A stretch of DNA of 19,898 nt from an uncultured Muribaculaceae bacterium (GTDB taxonomy: Bacteria; Bacteroidota; Bacteroidia; Bacteroidales; Muribaculaceae), in contig CABUTS010000053.1 in assembly GCA_902494515.1 (NCBI GenBank), positions 1 to 19,898 of the forward strand. Direction: 5' to 3'. A program made the position numbers and the translations under genes. Each line of letters opens with the position of its first letter. The stretch's first letter is position 1. This document shows positions 6,099-14,511 of this stretch, one piece after another. The notes below the pieces were generated by a model, which was given only the letters and a program-made list of their open reading frames with translations, did no database searches and was not told the DNA's origin.

Positions 6099-7356
6099 TG
6101 TCATCCTATGGGACCAGAAAGTCGGTACGCTCGTCGAAACCGGGAGTGGCCGCAGCCGTCAGAACTGCTTTTATTTCGACCCGGCTTTCGCCCGGAGCGG
6201 CCTCGACATTGCGCCGTTGCGCGCGCCGGTCGCCGGTGTGACGGCGCAGAAATCGATGCCCATTTTTCCCGAAAAAGAAAAACTTTTTGGCGGCCTGCCA
6301 TCTTTCATCGCCGATTCGCTGCCTGATCATTGGGGACATCAGGTCTTTAGTCAGTGGGCTAAGTCCCACAATATCAGTATGAAAAATATCTCGGCACTCG
6401 ACCGCCTGGCCTACATAGGCCGGCGCGGAATGGGAGCGCTGGAGTTTGTGCCGCCTACATCCGGGGACTTGGAAACATCCTTCAAGGTCGAAATCGATCA
6501 ATTGGCGGATTTCGCACTGAAAGTCCTGAAACAAGCCAAGGATTTCAGAGCACAGCTGAGCCCGGACCTGATTGTTGAAAGTCTATTCAAAGTCGGAACT
6601 TCGGCCGGAGGCCGGCGCCCGAAAGCGCTTATTAATGTCAACGAGGCGACCGGAGAGTGCTACTCGGGACAGGTCGCTACAGATCTTCCGGGCTTCACCC
6701 CCATGATTATCAAGTTCGACGAACACAGCGATTTGCCGACGACACGAATCGAATATGCCTATTACCTCATGGCCCGGCAGGCTGGGTTACGCATCATGCC
6801 ATCGCGTCTGCTCGAGGGGAGGGATGCCGTGCATTTCCTGACCCAACGGTTTGACCGCATCGGCAACGAAAAGCTTCACGTCCAGACCCTTGCGGCCATG
6901 GATCCGCTGTCGTCGTCTTACGAAGATCTGTTTAATGTCGGCCGTCGGCTGAATCTCCCGGAAGAGGATATGAAACAGCTGTTTCTGCTGACCGCACTGA
7001 ACTTTATGGCCGCAAACGTCGACGATCACAACAAGAATTTCAGCTTCATAATGAATCGCGACGGCGTGTGGCGACTGGCTCCGGCCTACGATTTCACCTT
7101 CACGGTCGACCCCTCTGCTCCTTCGTATGTCAACCGCCATTGCCTGACACTAAACGGCAAAGACCATGGCGTCACGGATTCCGATTTGCTCGAATTAGCC
7201 GAAACCTTCGGAATAAAATGCGGCTGCAAGATTCTCGACAACGCCCGTGCAGCCGTAGCTGACTTCCCCATCTACGCGCGAGCCGCCGGTCTGACCCCGG
7301 AAGTTGCTGGCAGAATCCAGGATGTTATTGCGCTGTCGGACAGTGGGATAGAATAG
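6082..7356 (+). CDS. hipA: HipA-family serine/threonine kinase toxin
   Basis: A 424-residue, full-length HipA with both the N-terminal coupling domain (about 1-110) and the kinase domain in one chain. Visible motifs are the P-loop-like VGTSAGGRRPKAL at 171-182 (nucleotide-binding Lys181; the Ser/Thr of this loop is autophosphorylated in known members), the catalytic loop NVDDHNKNFSF at 312-322, and the metal-binding APAYDF with Asp337. Known HipA kinases phosphorylate glutamyl-tRNA synthetase or other translation factors and cause dormancy. The target here cannot be read from the sequence. ATG 6082 is preferred over GTG 6070. It overlaps hipB, ends 17 bases before the convergent histidine kinase stop, and shows no frameshift or missing motif. 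Confidence 0.9.
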   Translation: MIPSVNVILWDQKVGTLVETGSGRSRQNCFYFDPAFARSGLDIAPLRAPVAGVTAQKSMPIFPEKEKLFGGLPSFIADSLPDHWGHQVFSQWAKSHNISMKNISALDRLAYIGRRGMGALEFVPPTSGDLETSFKVEIDQLADFALKVLKQAKDFRAQLSPDLIVESLFKVGTSAGGRRPKALINVNEATGECYSGQVATDLPGFTPMIIKFDEHSDLPTTRIEYAYYLMARQAGLRIMPSRLLEGRDAVHFLTQRFDRIGNEKLHVQTLAAMDPLSSSYEDLFNVGRRLNLPEEDMKQLFLLTALNFMAANVDDHNKNFSFIMNRDGVWRLAPAYDFTFTVDPSAPSYVNRHCLTLNGKDHGVTDSDLLELAETFGIKCGCKILDNARAAVADFPIYARAAGLTPEVAGRIQDVIALSDSGIE

Positions 7357-7373
7357 GGTAGGAGAGGGGTGGA

Positions 7374-8624
7374 TCAGGGATGGGGGAAGTGGATGGTGAG
7401 GCGGGTCAGGTGGTCGGGAGCGGTGGCGAGGGTGAAGGTGGCGTGGTGCTTGCGGAGGATGTCGGAAATGAGCATCAGTCCGAGGCCGCGGTCGGCGCGC
7501 TTCGTGGAGAAAAACGGCGAGAAAATCTGGTCGGCAATCTCCGGGGCGATTCCGGGACCGTTATCAATAACCTGCAGCTCGGAAGGGGAGGTAGCGATGG
7601 TGATGGTTGCCCCTCCGGGAGCATTAGCACCTGAGCCTGCGGGATCCGAGAGGATGCTTTCATAGGCATTCTTGACGGCATTGAGCAGCACGCGCTGGAG
7701 CAGCATGGTGTCGGCGGGGACGAGGACGGGAGTAGGGGAGAGCGACGTGGTGAGGGCGATGGAAGCGGGGCAGACTTCGCGGAGAAAGGGGAGGGTGTCG
7801 GTCACGAAGCGGTTGAGGTCGGTCAGCACCGGGACGACGTCGGGGAGTTTCACTATGTCGGCGTATGAGCGGACAAAGTCGCTGAGGTTTTTGCAGCTGT
7901 CGACACAGCTGTCTACGGCGTCGGCGATTTCGGGGTCGGCGGAGTGGATGGCGCCGAGGGTCTGCAGCACGGAAATCACGCCGCCGAGGGTGTTGTTGAC
8001 CTCATGGCCTATGGTGCGGACAATCTTGTTGAACATAGCGGTTTCGGCGCGGACGATTTCGTCGGTGAGACGCTCCACGAGGTAGAAGGAACGGTGGAAA
8101 CCGCGGTCCATGAAGAACAGACGCGAGCAGCGGAGCACCTGTGTGCCCCCCGGACGGATCACGCAGGTGGTGTCCTCGGGCAGCGCGTTCAGCGCCGCCA
8201 ACAGCTCGGGGGATTCGAAGTCGGTGAAAGCCTTGTTGCGGCGGTCGATCTGGCCGTCGAAGTTGCAGATTGCAATGCCGGTGGGCGAAGCCTCGATGAT
8301 TTTACCGAGGAAATTCTCCTGCTCGTAGTTGCGCAGACGCTCCTCCTTGAGGTTGGAGATGATGGAATTGTACAGGTCCACCATGCTGTCGGCGTCCTTC
8401 TGCCCGACGTGGGCCAGCCGGCTCGCAAAGTCCTGCGAGCGGAGCAGGTCCATTCCGGTGCGGATGGTTTTCAGCGTCCGCGACACTGATATGTAGAACA
8501 TCACGAACCCGATCAGCGCCACTCCCAGCGCTATGTATACGGCAACCGTCTTCCCCAGGGTCAGACAGACGAAAGCGGCTGCCACCGCCAGTATTGAAAC
8601 TACGAATAAAACCTTGCCTCTCAT
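7374..8624 (-). CDS. Membrane histidine kinase of the efflux-locus two-component system
   Basis: A 416-residue sensor kinase. Two membrane segments at about 5-24 and 28-48 are separated by only a few residues, so there is almost no periplasmic sensor; sensing is likely within the membrane or cytoplasm. A HAMP-like linker (50-95) and a PAS-like domain (about 100-185) follow. His207 in TIGHEVNNTLGG is the phosphorylated residue. The ATPase domain shows the N box NAVKNAYESI (Asn319), G1 DNGPGI at 354-359, the F box FSPFFSTK and G2 RGLGLMLI. It starts 24 bases after the response regulator stop and is the last gene of the set. It would phosphorylate Asp50 of that regulator. Overall layout resembles NtrB/NtrY-like kinases. 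Confidence 0.9.
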   Translation of the reverse strand: MRGKVLFVVSILAVAAAFVCLTLGKTVAVYIALGVALIGFVMFYISVSRTLKTIRTGMDLLRSQDFASRLAHVGQKDADSMVDLYNSIISNLKEERLRNYEQENFLGKIIEASPTGIAICNFDGQIDRRNKAFTDFESPELLAALNALPEDTTCVIRPGGTQVLRCSRLFFMDRGFHRSFYLVERLTDEIVRAETAMFNKIVRTIGHEVNNTLGGVISVLQTLGAIHSADPEIADAVDSCVDSCKNLSDFVRSYADIVKLPDVVPVLTDLNRFVTDTLPFLREVCPASIALTTSLSPTPVLVPADTMLLQRVLLNAVKNAYESILSDPAGSGANAPGGATITIATSPSELQVIDNGPGIAPEIADQIFSPFFSTKRADRGLGLMLISDILRKHHATFTLATAPDHLTRLTIHFPHP

Positions 8625-8648
8625 GGTGTTGAGTCTTTCATTATGCAG

Positions 8649-9194
8649 TTACTTAATCCCGAACTTCTCCATGCGCCGGTAGAGCGACTGACGGGTGATT
8701 CCGAGGTTCTGGGCGGCGATTGACATATTGCCGTCGGCCTGGCGGAGCGCCTTGATGATGGCGCTCTTCTCGGCGTCGTCGAGGGTCTCCACGGTTTCGG
8801 CCTCCGCGGCAGCCTCGCTGGCGGCCTTGGCGGCGTCGAGCGCCTTGCGTATTCTGGCCATGAATTCGCGGTTGGTCCAGGGCTTGGTTACGAAGTCCAC
8901 GGCCCCGAAGTTCATCCCCTCGACCGCCAGGGGCACCGTACCCCAGGCCGAAAGCATGATCACCGGAATCTCCGGCTTCAGAACCTTGATCTTGCGCAGC
9001 AGCTCTATGCCGTCGCGGCCGCTGGTTTCGCATGACAGGTTCATGTCGAGAATCACCAGACTGACCTCGCCGGAGCGGACGGCCTCCAGGGTCTCCTGCT
9101 CCGTGGCCACCGCTGTGAACTCCATCCCGGCCTGCCTGAGCATCAGCCCGATGGACAGACGAATCGCTTTATCGTCGTCAACAATCAGAATCAT
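8649..9194 (-). CDS. Response regulator, REC plus Fis-type HTH, without AAA+ domain
   Basis: A 181-residue regulator. The receiver domain spans 1-120, with acidic Asp6-Asp8, phosphoacceptor Asp50 in LVILDMNL, a Ser82 switch residue and Lys104 in TKPW. An Ala/Glu-rich linker (about 121-138) leads to a Fis-type helix-turn-helix at 140-181 (GNMSIAAQNLGITRQSLYRR). The sigma-54 activating AAA+ domain of true NtrC proteins is absent, so it resembles the short PrrA/RegA/ActR type and should act on ordinary promoters. It lies between tolC and the kinase gene. A probable own promoter box is at 9199-9206, four bases before the start codon, so the transcript could be nearly leaderless. The likely target is the upstream efflux operon. 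Confidence 0.9.
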   Translation of the reverse strand: MILIVDDDKAIRLSIGLMLRQAGMEFTAVATEQETLEAVRSGEVSLVILDMNLSCETSGRDGIELLRKIKVLKPEIPVIMLSAWGTVPLAVEGMNFGAVDFVTKPWTNREFMARIRKALDAAKAASEAAAEAETVETLDDAEKSAIIKALRQADGNMSIAAQNLGITRQSLYRRMEKFGIK

Positions 9195-9198
9195 AGTG

Positions 9199-9206
9199 CA
9201 AAGTTA
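9199..9206 (-). promoter_or_regulatory. -7 box in front of the response regulator gene
   Basis: On the minus strand this is TAACTTTG, a perfect TAnnTTTG match, only 4 bases before ATG 9194. A transcript started here would be leaderless or nearly so. No good -33 element is visible. Confidence 0.4.
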
Positions 9207-9232
9207 AGAAATTGTGGAAAAATAATCATCAG

Positions 9233-9269
9233 AGTCACTGCATTTATAAACACCAAAGTCACTGCATTT
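9233..9269. repeat. Direct repeat echoing the tolC 3' end
   Basis: AGTCACTGCATTT occurs at 9233-9245 and 9257-9269, 24 bases apart. The second copy spans the stop codon of the TolC-like gene (…Met-Gln-stop on the minus strand); the first lies just beyond it. It mirrors the tail duplication seen behind the GH51 gene. Confidence 0.6.
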
Positions 9270-10737
9270 TCAGGAATTTGTCGAAGTCGGCATTGATGTC
9301 GCCGTTGGTGGCATAGTCGAACAGAGTCACCGAGCGCAACTGATACCAGTAGCTCCAGTATCGGTACAGGTTGTTGATATAGTCGCGGCGCGAAGTATCC
9401 TTCGACGTGCGTGAGTCGTTGAGTTCCAGCGTTGAGAGCATCCCGATCATGTAGGTCTCGACGTTCGTCTGATAGCGGCGCGAGGCGATGTCGGCGGCGC
9501 GCAGGGCGATGTCGAGCTGTTGCTGCTGGTTGTTGAACCTCTCCACCAGAATGAAAAGGTCCTGGTTGAAGTTCATGTTCTCGCGGCGGATGGTGCTCTG
9601 GGTTACTCGCCGGCGGCTCTCGGCCACCTTCACCTGCCCGCGGCGCTTGCCCCAGTCGACCAGCGGCAGGGAAATCCCTACCGACGCCAACTGGTTGGAG
9701 CGCAGGTTGCGGTAGGCGCCGGAAAACTCAGTGTCGGTTCCGGTGTAGCCCAACTGCACGAACAGGTTAATTTCCCGGAGATTACCCTTGGCCCGGGCAA
9801 CCTCGTAGTCGGCCTCGAGCTGCCGCCGGAGCATCGTCTTCACGAACTTGTTGTTGGTCAGCGCGTGCTGCAGCGCGGAGTCGAAATTGACCTCGGCGCG
9901 GGGCACATTCTCCGGCACCTCCGGGACAATCTCCACATCCTCGTCGATGTCGAGAAACGCGCGGAGCTGAAACATATCGGCCTTCAGCTGCGAGGTGTAG
10001 TCGGTTAGCTCCGACTGCGCCTGCAGCAGGTTCAGCTCCATCTGCATCAGGTCGTTCTTGCTGATTTTTCCCATCTCGCGCTTCTCCTTCGCCACGGCGT
10101 AGAGCTTCTCGGCGTTGGCGAGATTCTGCTGCGCTATGGCAACGTTCTCGCGGCTCATCAGCAGGCTGAAGTAGTAGTCGACCGTCAGCCGGGCCACATC
10201 CTCCGTGGCGCTGAGAAACGCCGCCTTGGCCTCGGTGTAGCGCACCGGCTCGATCTTGCGGTCCCACTTCATGGTGTTGACGCCGAACAGCGGCTGCGAC
10301 AGGGTCAGCGCCACGGGAATCGATCGGAAGCGGTTGCCGACTCGGCCGTCGAACTGCCGCAGGAAGTCGAGCGACGAGTTCACCGAAACCGTACCGCCGG
10401 TCAGGGGGATGTTCTGCTTTATGGAGAGCTCTCCTGTGGCCTGCAGGGTGTTGGTGCCGACGAAGGAGTAGTCACCCTGCTCGTTCATGTATGAGGTGTA
10501 CTCGCGGGCATAGGAGGGGAGCGTGGCGTTGAACGACAGCTCCGGGAGCTGGTCGGCGCGGAAGGTGCGCCACTGCCAGTAGGCGCTGCGGAGTTCATCG
10601 ATGGCCTCCGCAGCGTCGACGCTCCGCACGCGTGCCATGGCAATGGCGTCGTCGAGCGTCAGTGGCATCTGGGTGCTCTGCGCGCGCACTGTCAGCAGTG
10701 CACACACAAATGATATTGTGTATAAAAAGCGTTTCAT
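9259..10737 (-). CDS. TolC-like outer membrane efflux protein
   Basis: A 492-residue protein. Residues 1-19 are a signal peptide (MKRFLYTISFVCALLTVRA). The outer-membrane efflux fold has two halves. The first has DAIAMARVRSVDAAEAIDEL (29-48), beta strands around 65-155 and long coiled-coil helices at 165-262 (EKLYAVAKEKREMGKISKND). The second half repeats the pattern, with LVDWGKRRGQVKVAESRRR as the characteristic turn into its coiled coil. It would form the trimeric channel that receives substrate from the HlyD/MacA-like adaptor. ATG 10737 overlaps the preceding permease stop (ATGA), so it is in the same operon. The C-terminus shares a short duplicated sequence with the intergenic region. 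Confidence 0.9.
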   Translation of the reverse strand: MKRFLYTISFVCALLTVRAQSTQMPLTLDDAIAMARVRSVDAAEAIDELRSAYWQWRTFRADQLPELSFNATLPSYAREYTSYMNEQGDYSFVGTNTLQATGELSIKQNIPLTGGTVSVNSSLDFLRQFDGRVGNRFRSIPVALTLSQPLFGVNTMKWDRKIEPVRYTEAKAAFLSATEDVARLTVDYYFSLLMSRENVAIAQQNLANAEKLYAVAKEKREMGKISKNDLMQMELNLLQAQSELTDYTSQLKADMFQLRAFLDIDEDVEIVPEVPENVPRAEVNFDSALQHALTNNKFVKTMLRRQLEADYEVARAKGNLREINLFVQLGYTGTDTEFSGAYRNLRSNQLASVGISLPLVDWGKRRGQVKVAESRRRVTQSTIRRENMNFNQDLFILVERFNNQQQQLDIALRAADIASRRYQTNVETYMIGMLSTLELNDSRTSKDTSRRDYINNLYRYWSYWYQLRSVTLFDYATNGDINADFDKFLKMQ

Positions 10738-11963
10738 TGGTCTTTCAGGGCTTCGGCGGGGTTGATTTTCATTGCTTTGCGGGCGGGGAACCAGATGCCG
10801 GCTATAATCATCAGCGCCAGGACGGCGAAGGTCACGGGGAGCATCCACCACCACAGGTCGGAGAGCCATGCGCCAAAGCCGAACAACTCCGGGTCATCGA
10901 GATTGAGAATCCACGCCACAACGGCAGTGACCGGAAGAATGGCAATCAGCAGCAGTATCATCCCTTCACCGAGGAAACGGCGGAAGATCTGGTAGTTCGT
11001 GGCTCCGTTGACTTTGCGCAGGGCAATCTCGGGGACGCGCTGCTGCGTGCGGTACCAGAAGGACCCTAAGAACCCGAGGAAGACCGCCACCATCACGAAC
11101 AGCGCGCAGGCCAAAAGGTTGCGTATCATCACATAGATGTCGTGGTGTGCATTATCTCGCTGGGCGTCGACGGTGGTCATGTTGGAGATGTAAACATTGC
11201 CGAACTCAAAGTCATCGGCGGTCAAGGACTCCAGGAATTGCTGCTGCATCCCCTCCTTGGCGCGGACGGCGAACTCGTAGGGCCAGCCCCACCTATATAC
11301 ATTGTAAATGATTACCGGACCATACACGTGTTCAAAGTCGTGGCGGCGGATACCATTGATCATCGTAGCGACACGATAAGTGTAGGTTGAATCGTTGTCG
11401 AACCATATCCGCTGACCGATCCATTTCTCCGGAGTTATATTGAAATCCGATTCATCGTAGGTGGAAAGCAACACGTTGCCTTCCATCAACAGCTGCGCGA
11501 GAGAGTCGCTCGACTCGCCGTTCAATCCGGTCAGACGGAGAGTCCGGACCATCCCCGGACTCATAACCCGCATATTACCATGACCGATCTGAACGGTATC
11601 GGCGACCACGGCGTGAATCATACGGCCGTAGAAGTTAAAATTGTAGGGAATGGCATTGTACCCGATACCCACGGATTCGACGTAAGGGTTCTCCTTAATT
11701 TTGTCAGAGAGAGTTTCGATATCGGTCCAAATGTTGTGGAGCGAGTCGGGATACGGCTTGAATGCATCTTCCGGAACATAGCCGATTGAAGCGAAGCAGA
11801 CATCGTTGAAATCAATCCCTTTCGGGGGCTGGTACATCTTGATTATGGTAGCGAAAAGCGCGAACACCACCCAAAGCACCACTCCGACGATGAACAGTTC
11901 CATCATCATCCACATGTTTGTGCGCCATTCGTGGCACATCTGTGTTATCAGTTTCCGTTTCAT
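10734..11963 (-). CDS. FtsX/MacB-type ABC permease (type A, second copy)
   Basis: A 409-residue permease. Membrane segment 1 is at about 18-42 (MWMMMELFIVGVVLWVVF). A large periplasmic MacB_PCD-like domain follows (45-280). Three C-terminal segments form the FtsX domain, with QQRVPEIALRKVNGATNYQI as the cytoplasmic coupling region and ARKAMKINPAEALKDQ at the end. The N-terminus MKRKLITQMCHEWR and most of the length match the permease at 13278-14510, so the two are paralogues. ATG 11963 was chosen to match that paralogue; an ATG at 11969 that overlaps the previous stop is also possible. The gene is followed by tolC with a 4-base overlap. It shares the ATPase encoded farther upstream. Confidence 0.88.
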   Translation of the reverse strand: MKRKLITQMCHEWRTNMWMMMELFIVGVVLWVVFALFATIIKMYQPPKGIDFNDVCFASIGYVPEDAFKPYPDSLHNIWTDIETLSDKIKENPYVESVGIGYNAIPYNFNFYGRMIHAVVADTVQIGHGNMRVMSPGMVRTLRLTGLNGESSDSLAQLLMEGNVLLSTYDESDFNITPEKWIGQRIWFDNDSTYTYRVATMINGIRRHDFEHVYGPVIIYNVYRWGWPYEFAVRAKEGMQQQFLESLTADDFEFGNVYISNMTTVDAQRDNAHHDIYVMIRNLLACALFVMVAVFLGFLGSFWYRTQQRVPEIALRKVNGATNYQIFRRFLGEGMILLLIAILPVTAVVAWILNLDDPELFGFGAWLSDLWWWMLPVTFAVLALMIIAGIWFPARKAMKINPAEALKDQ

Positions 11964-11965
11964 GA

Positions 11966-13219
11966 TCATTTGGAATTTATAGCGTTCACGGGACTGAGGC
12001 GAGCAGCCTGCCAGGCGGGCAGCAAAGCGCTCAGGATATTCAGAATAAAGCAGGCGCCGAAGGCGAAGAGCAGGATTCGCCAATCAAGCAGCAGCGACAG
12101 CGCAGGCCGGGCGGCATCGCCGAGGGAATTACTGTATAAACCGTCGTAGAACAGTGCGAACCCTACGCTGAACGCGAAGCCGATCAGTCCGCCGATGACA
12201 GTAATAATCATATTCTCAGCGATAATGTCGCGGATGATGTGGGCGCGGGTGCAGCCGAAAGCCCGGCGGATGCCAATCTCGCTGACGCGGCGGCGCAGGC
12301 GGCTGTGGAGCATGCTGCTGAGATTGATGGCCGGGACGATGAGCAGGAGAATAAAGACGATGATTCGGGTTAGGCGGGCAGAGTCGGTGTCCGGGGTCAT
12401 GTTGGAGCCGGGGATCCCGGCGGCTACATCCGCCTGGTCGTAAGGTTGCTCGTGGTAAATCGTGTACTCATTGCTTTCCTTCAGCTCAGTGTCCAGCTGC
12501 GCGTAGCGCCCTTTCACCTGGTCGCGGATGCTCTCGAAGTCGACACCCTCTCTGACCAGCAGTGCCGCCATGACTTGTCCGGAGAATCCTCCCCAGGACT
12601 GGTGGCTTACCGGGGTGAAGACCTCGCCGTAAGCCATGGACGCCAATTTCGAGGCATCGGAAACCACACCGACGATTTCGTAGTCGATATGCGAGAGATG
12701 AAAATGCTGACCGACAGCGCTTTCGCCGCCGAAAAGCTTGCGGGCCACGGACTCAGTGACAATGGCTACTTTGCGCTCAGCTTCCACCTCGTCGGCGTTG
12801 AGGTAGCGCCCTTCGAGAAGGTCGTAGTCATAGATTTCCCAGAACACCTCGTCAACGCCGCGACGGTCGACGGCAAACTGGCGGTTGGTAGTCCCCATGG
12901 CATCAACGGTGGTGTAACCGTCGCTCAGGTAAGAGGTCTTTTCAACCCCTCCGAGATCACCGTAAATCCGGCGGGCTGTGTTGTAGTTGATAAAGGACGA
13001 CGAACCTACCTGAGTATCGTTGTTGAAGGTGTGCATGTTTTTGCCGTAGAGCATGCGGTCGCGGTGGGTCTCCGGCTTGAAGGAGATTATGGTGACCTGC
13101 TGCATCATGAAAATAGTCATGATCAGGAAGATTGACAGCGCGGTGCCGATTACGGTAACCCAGGCGATGACCGGCTGGGTGCGCATGTCGTAGAGTATCT
13201 GGCGGATTTTCGTGTTCAT
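11966..13219 (-). CDS. FtsX/MacB-type ABC permease (type B, second copy)
   Basis: A 417-residue permease. Segment 1 is at about 18-41 (AWVTVIGTALSIFLIMTIFM). A MacB_PCD-like periplasmic domain contains FWEIYDYDLLEGRYLNADE and VAIVTESVARKLFGGESAVG, both typical of the family. The FtsX domain has the coupling segment RRRVSEIGIRRAFGCTRAHI and ends PAWQAARLSPVNAINSK. It is closely related to the permease at 14512-15768 and distinct from the type A partner it precedes. The start is ATG 13219 (MNTKIRQILYDMRTQP), matching the paralogue; the longer frame to 13264 runs into a palindromic repeat. Its stop nearly touches the next gene. Confidence 0.88.
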   Translation of the reverse strand: MNTKIRQILYDMRTQPVIAWVTVIGTALSIFLIMTIFMMQQVTIISFKPETHRDRMLYGKNMHTFNNDTQVGSSSFINYNTARRIYGDLGGVEKTSYLSDGYTTVDAMGTTNRQFAVDRRGVDEVFWEIYDYDLLEGRYLNADEVEAERKVAIVTESVARKLFGGESAVGQHFHLSHIDYEIVGVVSDASKLASMAYGEVFTPVSHQSWGGFSGQVMAALLVREGVDFESIRDQVKGRYAQLDTELKESNEYTIYHEQPYDQADVAAGIPGSNMTPDTDSARLTRIIVFILLLIVPAINLSSMLHSRLRRRVSEIGIRRAFGCTRAHIIRDIIAENMIITVIGGLIGFAFSVGFALFYDGLYSNSLGDAARPALSLLLDWRILLFAFGACFILNILSALLPAWQAARLSPVNAINSK

Positions 13220-13243
13220 AAGGTGGAATTTTAGTGTCCGGTT

Positions 13244-13271
13244 GTAGGGACGTGCCTTTGGCACGTGGACT
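13244..13271. repeat. Palindromic repeat copy 1 (ACGTGCC-TTT-GGCACGT)
   Basis: A 28-base element with a 7-bp stem and TTT loop lies in the 58-base gap between two permease genes. Its 28 bases are identical to 15797-15824; the 22-base core recurs inverted at 16563-16584. Confidence 0.8.
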
Positions 13272-13277
13272 GTGCGA

Positions 13278-14510
13278 TTACTGATCCTTGATGGCTTCGG
13301 CGGGGTTGATTTTCATTGCCTTGCGGGCGGGGAACCAGATTCCGGCGACGATCATCAGGGCGAGCACGGCGAGGGTCACCGGCAGCATCCACCACCATAA
13401 TTCGGGGAGCCAGTAGCGGATTTCAAACATATCCGGGCTACCGTACAGAAGGGCCCACGCCACGAATGCCGTTATCGGCAAAGCAGCGACAAGAAGAAGT
13501 ATCATCCCTTCGCCGAGAAAACGGCGGAAAATCTGGGCTTTCGTAGCACCGTTGACTTCGCGAAGGGCAATTTCGGGAACGCGCTGCTGGGTGCGGTACC
13601 AGAAGGAGCCTAAGAATCCGAGGAATACGGCAATCATAACGAACAGCGCGCAGGCCGTGGTGTTGCGGATCACGACGTCGATGTCGTGGTTCGCGCTTTC
13701 GCGGCAGTCCTCAATGGTCATCATGTTGGTGACGTAGACGTTGCCGAACTTTAAGTCCTCTTTCTTTAGCGACGAGAGGAATTTCTGCTGAGTGCCGGGC
13801 TGAACGCGTACGGCGATTTGCGAGGGACAATCCTCTTTTAAAGGTTGAATCATCACTCCGCCATGCATCGGCTCGAAATCTGCGCGGCTGAACCCTTCGA
13901 TTAGCGCGCCGACACGGTATACTTTCGTTGAATCGTAAGTTGACTGGATTTCCTTACCGACCCACAGCTCCGGAGTCGAGACAGTCGGCGCGTTTATATA
14001 TTTCGAAATCAGCCATTCTCCGCGTTCGATTACCGCAGCAAGGGCTTCAGAGGATTCGCCATTGACACCGGTGAAGCGGAGTGTCCGCACCATGTCGGGG
14101 TTCATATAGCGCTCGTTGCAGTAATAAATCTGCACCGAATCGGCGATGTTGGTCTGATATGAACTTCCATAATAACTGAAGGAATAAGGCAGGGCATTCT
14201 CACCCAGACCGACTGACTCCACGTAAGGATTGGAGCGTAGATTGGAGCAGATTTTATCGAGGTCAGTAACTTGGGTGTACATAGTGTCGGGATACTGCTT
14301 GTAGGATGTCGCGCTTTCGGGAATGTAGCCGATTCGGCCAATGCAGACGTTATTGAAATCCACTCCTTTTGGAGGCCTATAGCAATATATGATTGTTGCG
14401 AAAATTGAAAATACACCCCAGAGGATTATCCCGACAATTGCGAGTTCTATGATCATCCACAGGTTGCTGCGCCATTCGTGGCACATCTGTGTTATTAGTT
14501 TGCGTTTCAT
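13278..14510 (-). CDS. FtsX/MacB-type ABC permease (type A, first copy)
   Basis: A 410-residue permease. Segment 1 is at about 16-42 (SNLWMIIELAIVGIILWGVF). The MacB_PCD-like domain includes PPKGVDFNNVCIGRIGYIPE and RTLRFTGVNGESSEAL, and the coupling segment is QQRVPEIALREVNGATKAQI. It ends ARKAMKINPAEAIKDQ. The paralogue at 10734-11963 is similar over the whole length, with periplasmic parts more divergent than the membrane parts. The start at 14510 is one base after the type B permease stop, showing strict coupling of each B-A pair. Its stop is followed directly by palindromic repeat copy 1. Confidence 0.88.
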   Translation of the reverse strand: MKRKLITQMCHEWRSNLWMIIELAIVGIILWGVFSIFATIIYCYRPPKGVDFNNVCIGRIGYIPESATSYKQYPDTMYTQVTDLDKICSNLRSNPYVESVGLGENALPYSFSYYGSSYQTNIADSVQIYYCNERYMNPDMVRTLRFTGVNGESSEALAAVIERGEWLISKYINAPTVSTPELWVGKEIQSTYDSTKVYRVGALIEGFSRADFEPMHGGVMIQPLKEDCPSQIAVRVQPGTQQKFLSSLKKEDLKFGNVYVTNMMTIEDCRESANHDIDVVIRNTTACALFVMIAVFLGFLGSFWYRTQQRVPEIALREVNGATKAQIFRRFLGEGMILLLVAALPITAFVAWALLYGSPDMFEIRYWLPELWWWMLPVTLAVLALMIVAGIWFPARKAMKINPAEAIKDQ

Positions 14511-14511
14511 T

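Noticed and set aside
8695..9207. 170-codon open frame on the + strand opposite the response regulator
   Set aside because: Shadow frame; the minus-strand REC-Fis protein has complete active-site residues.
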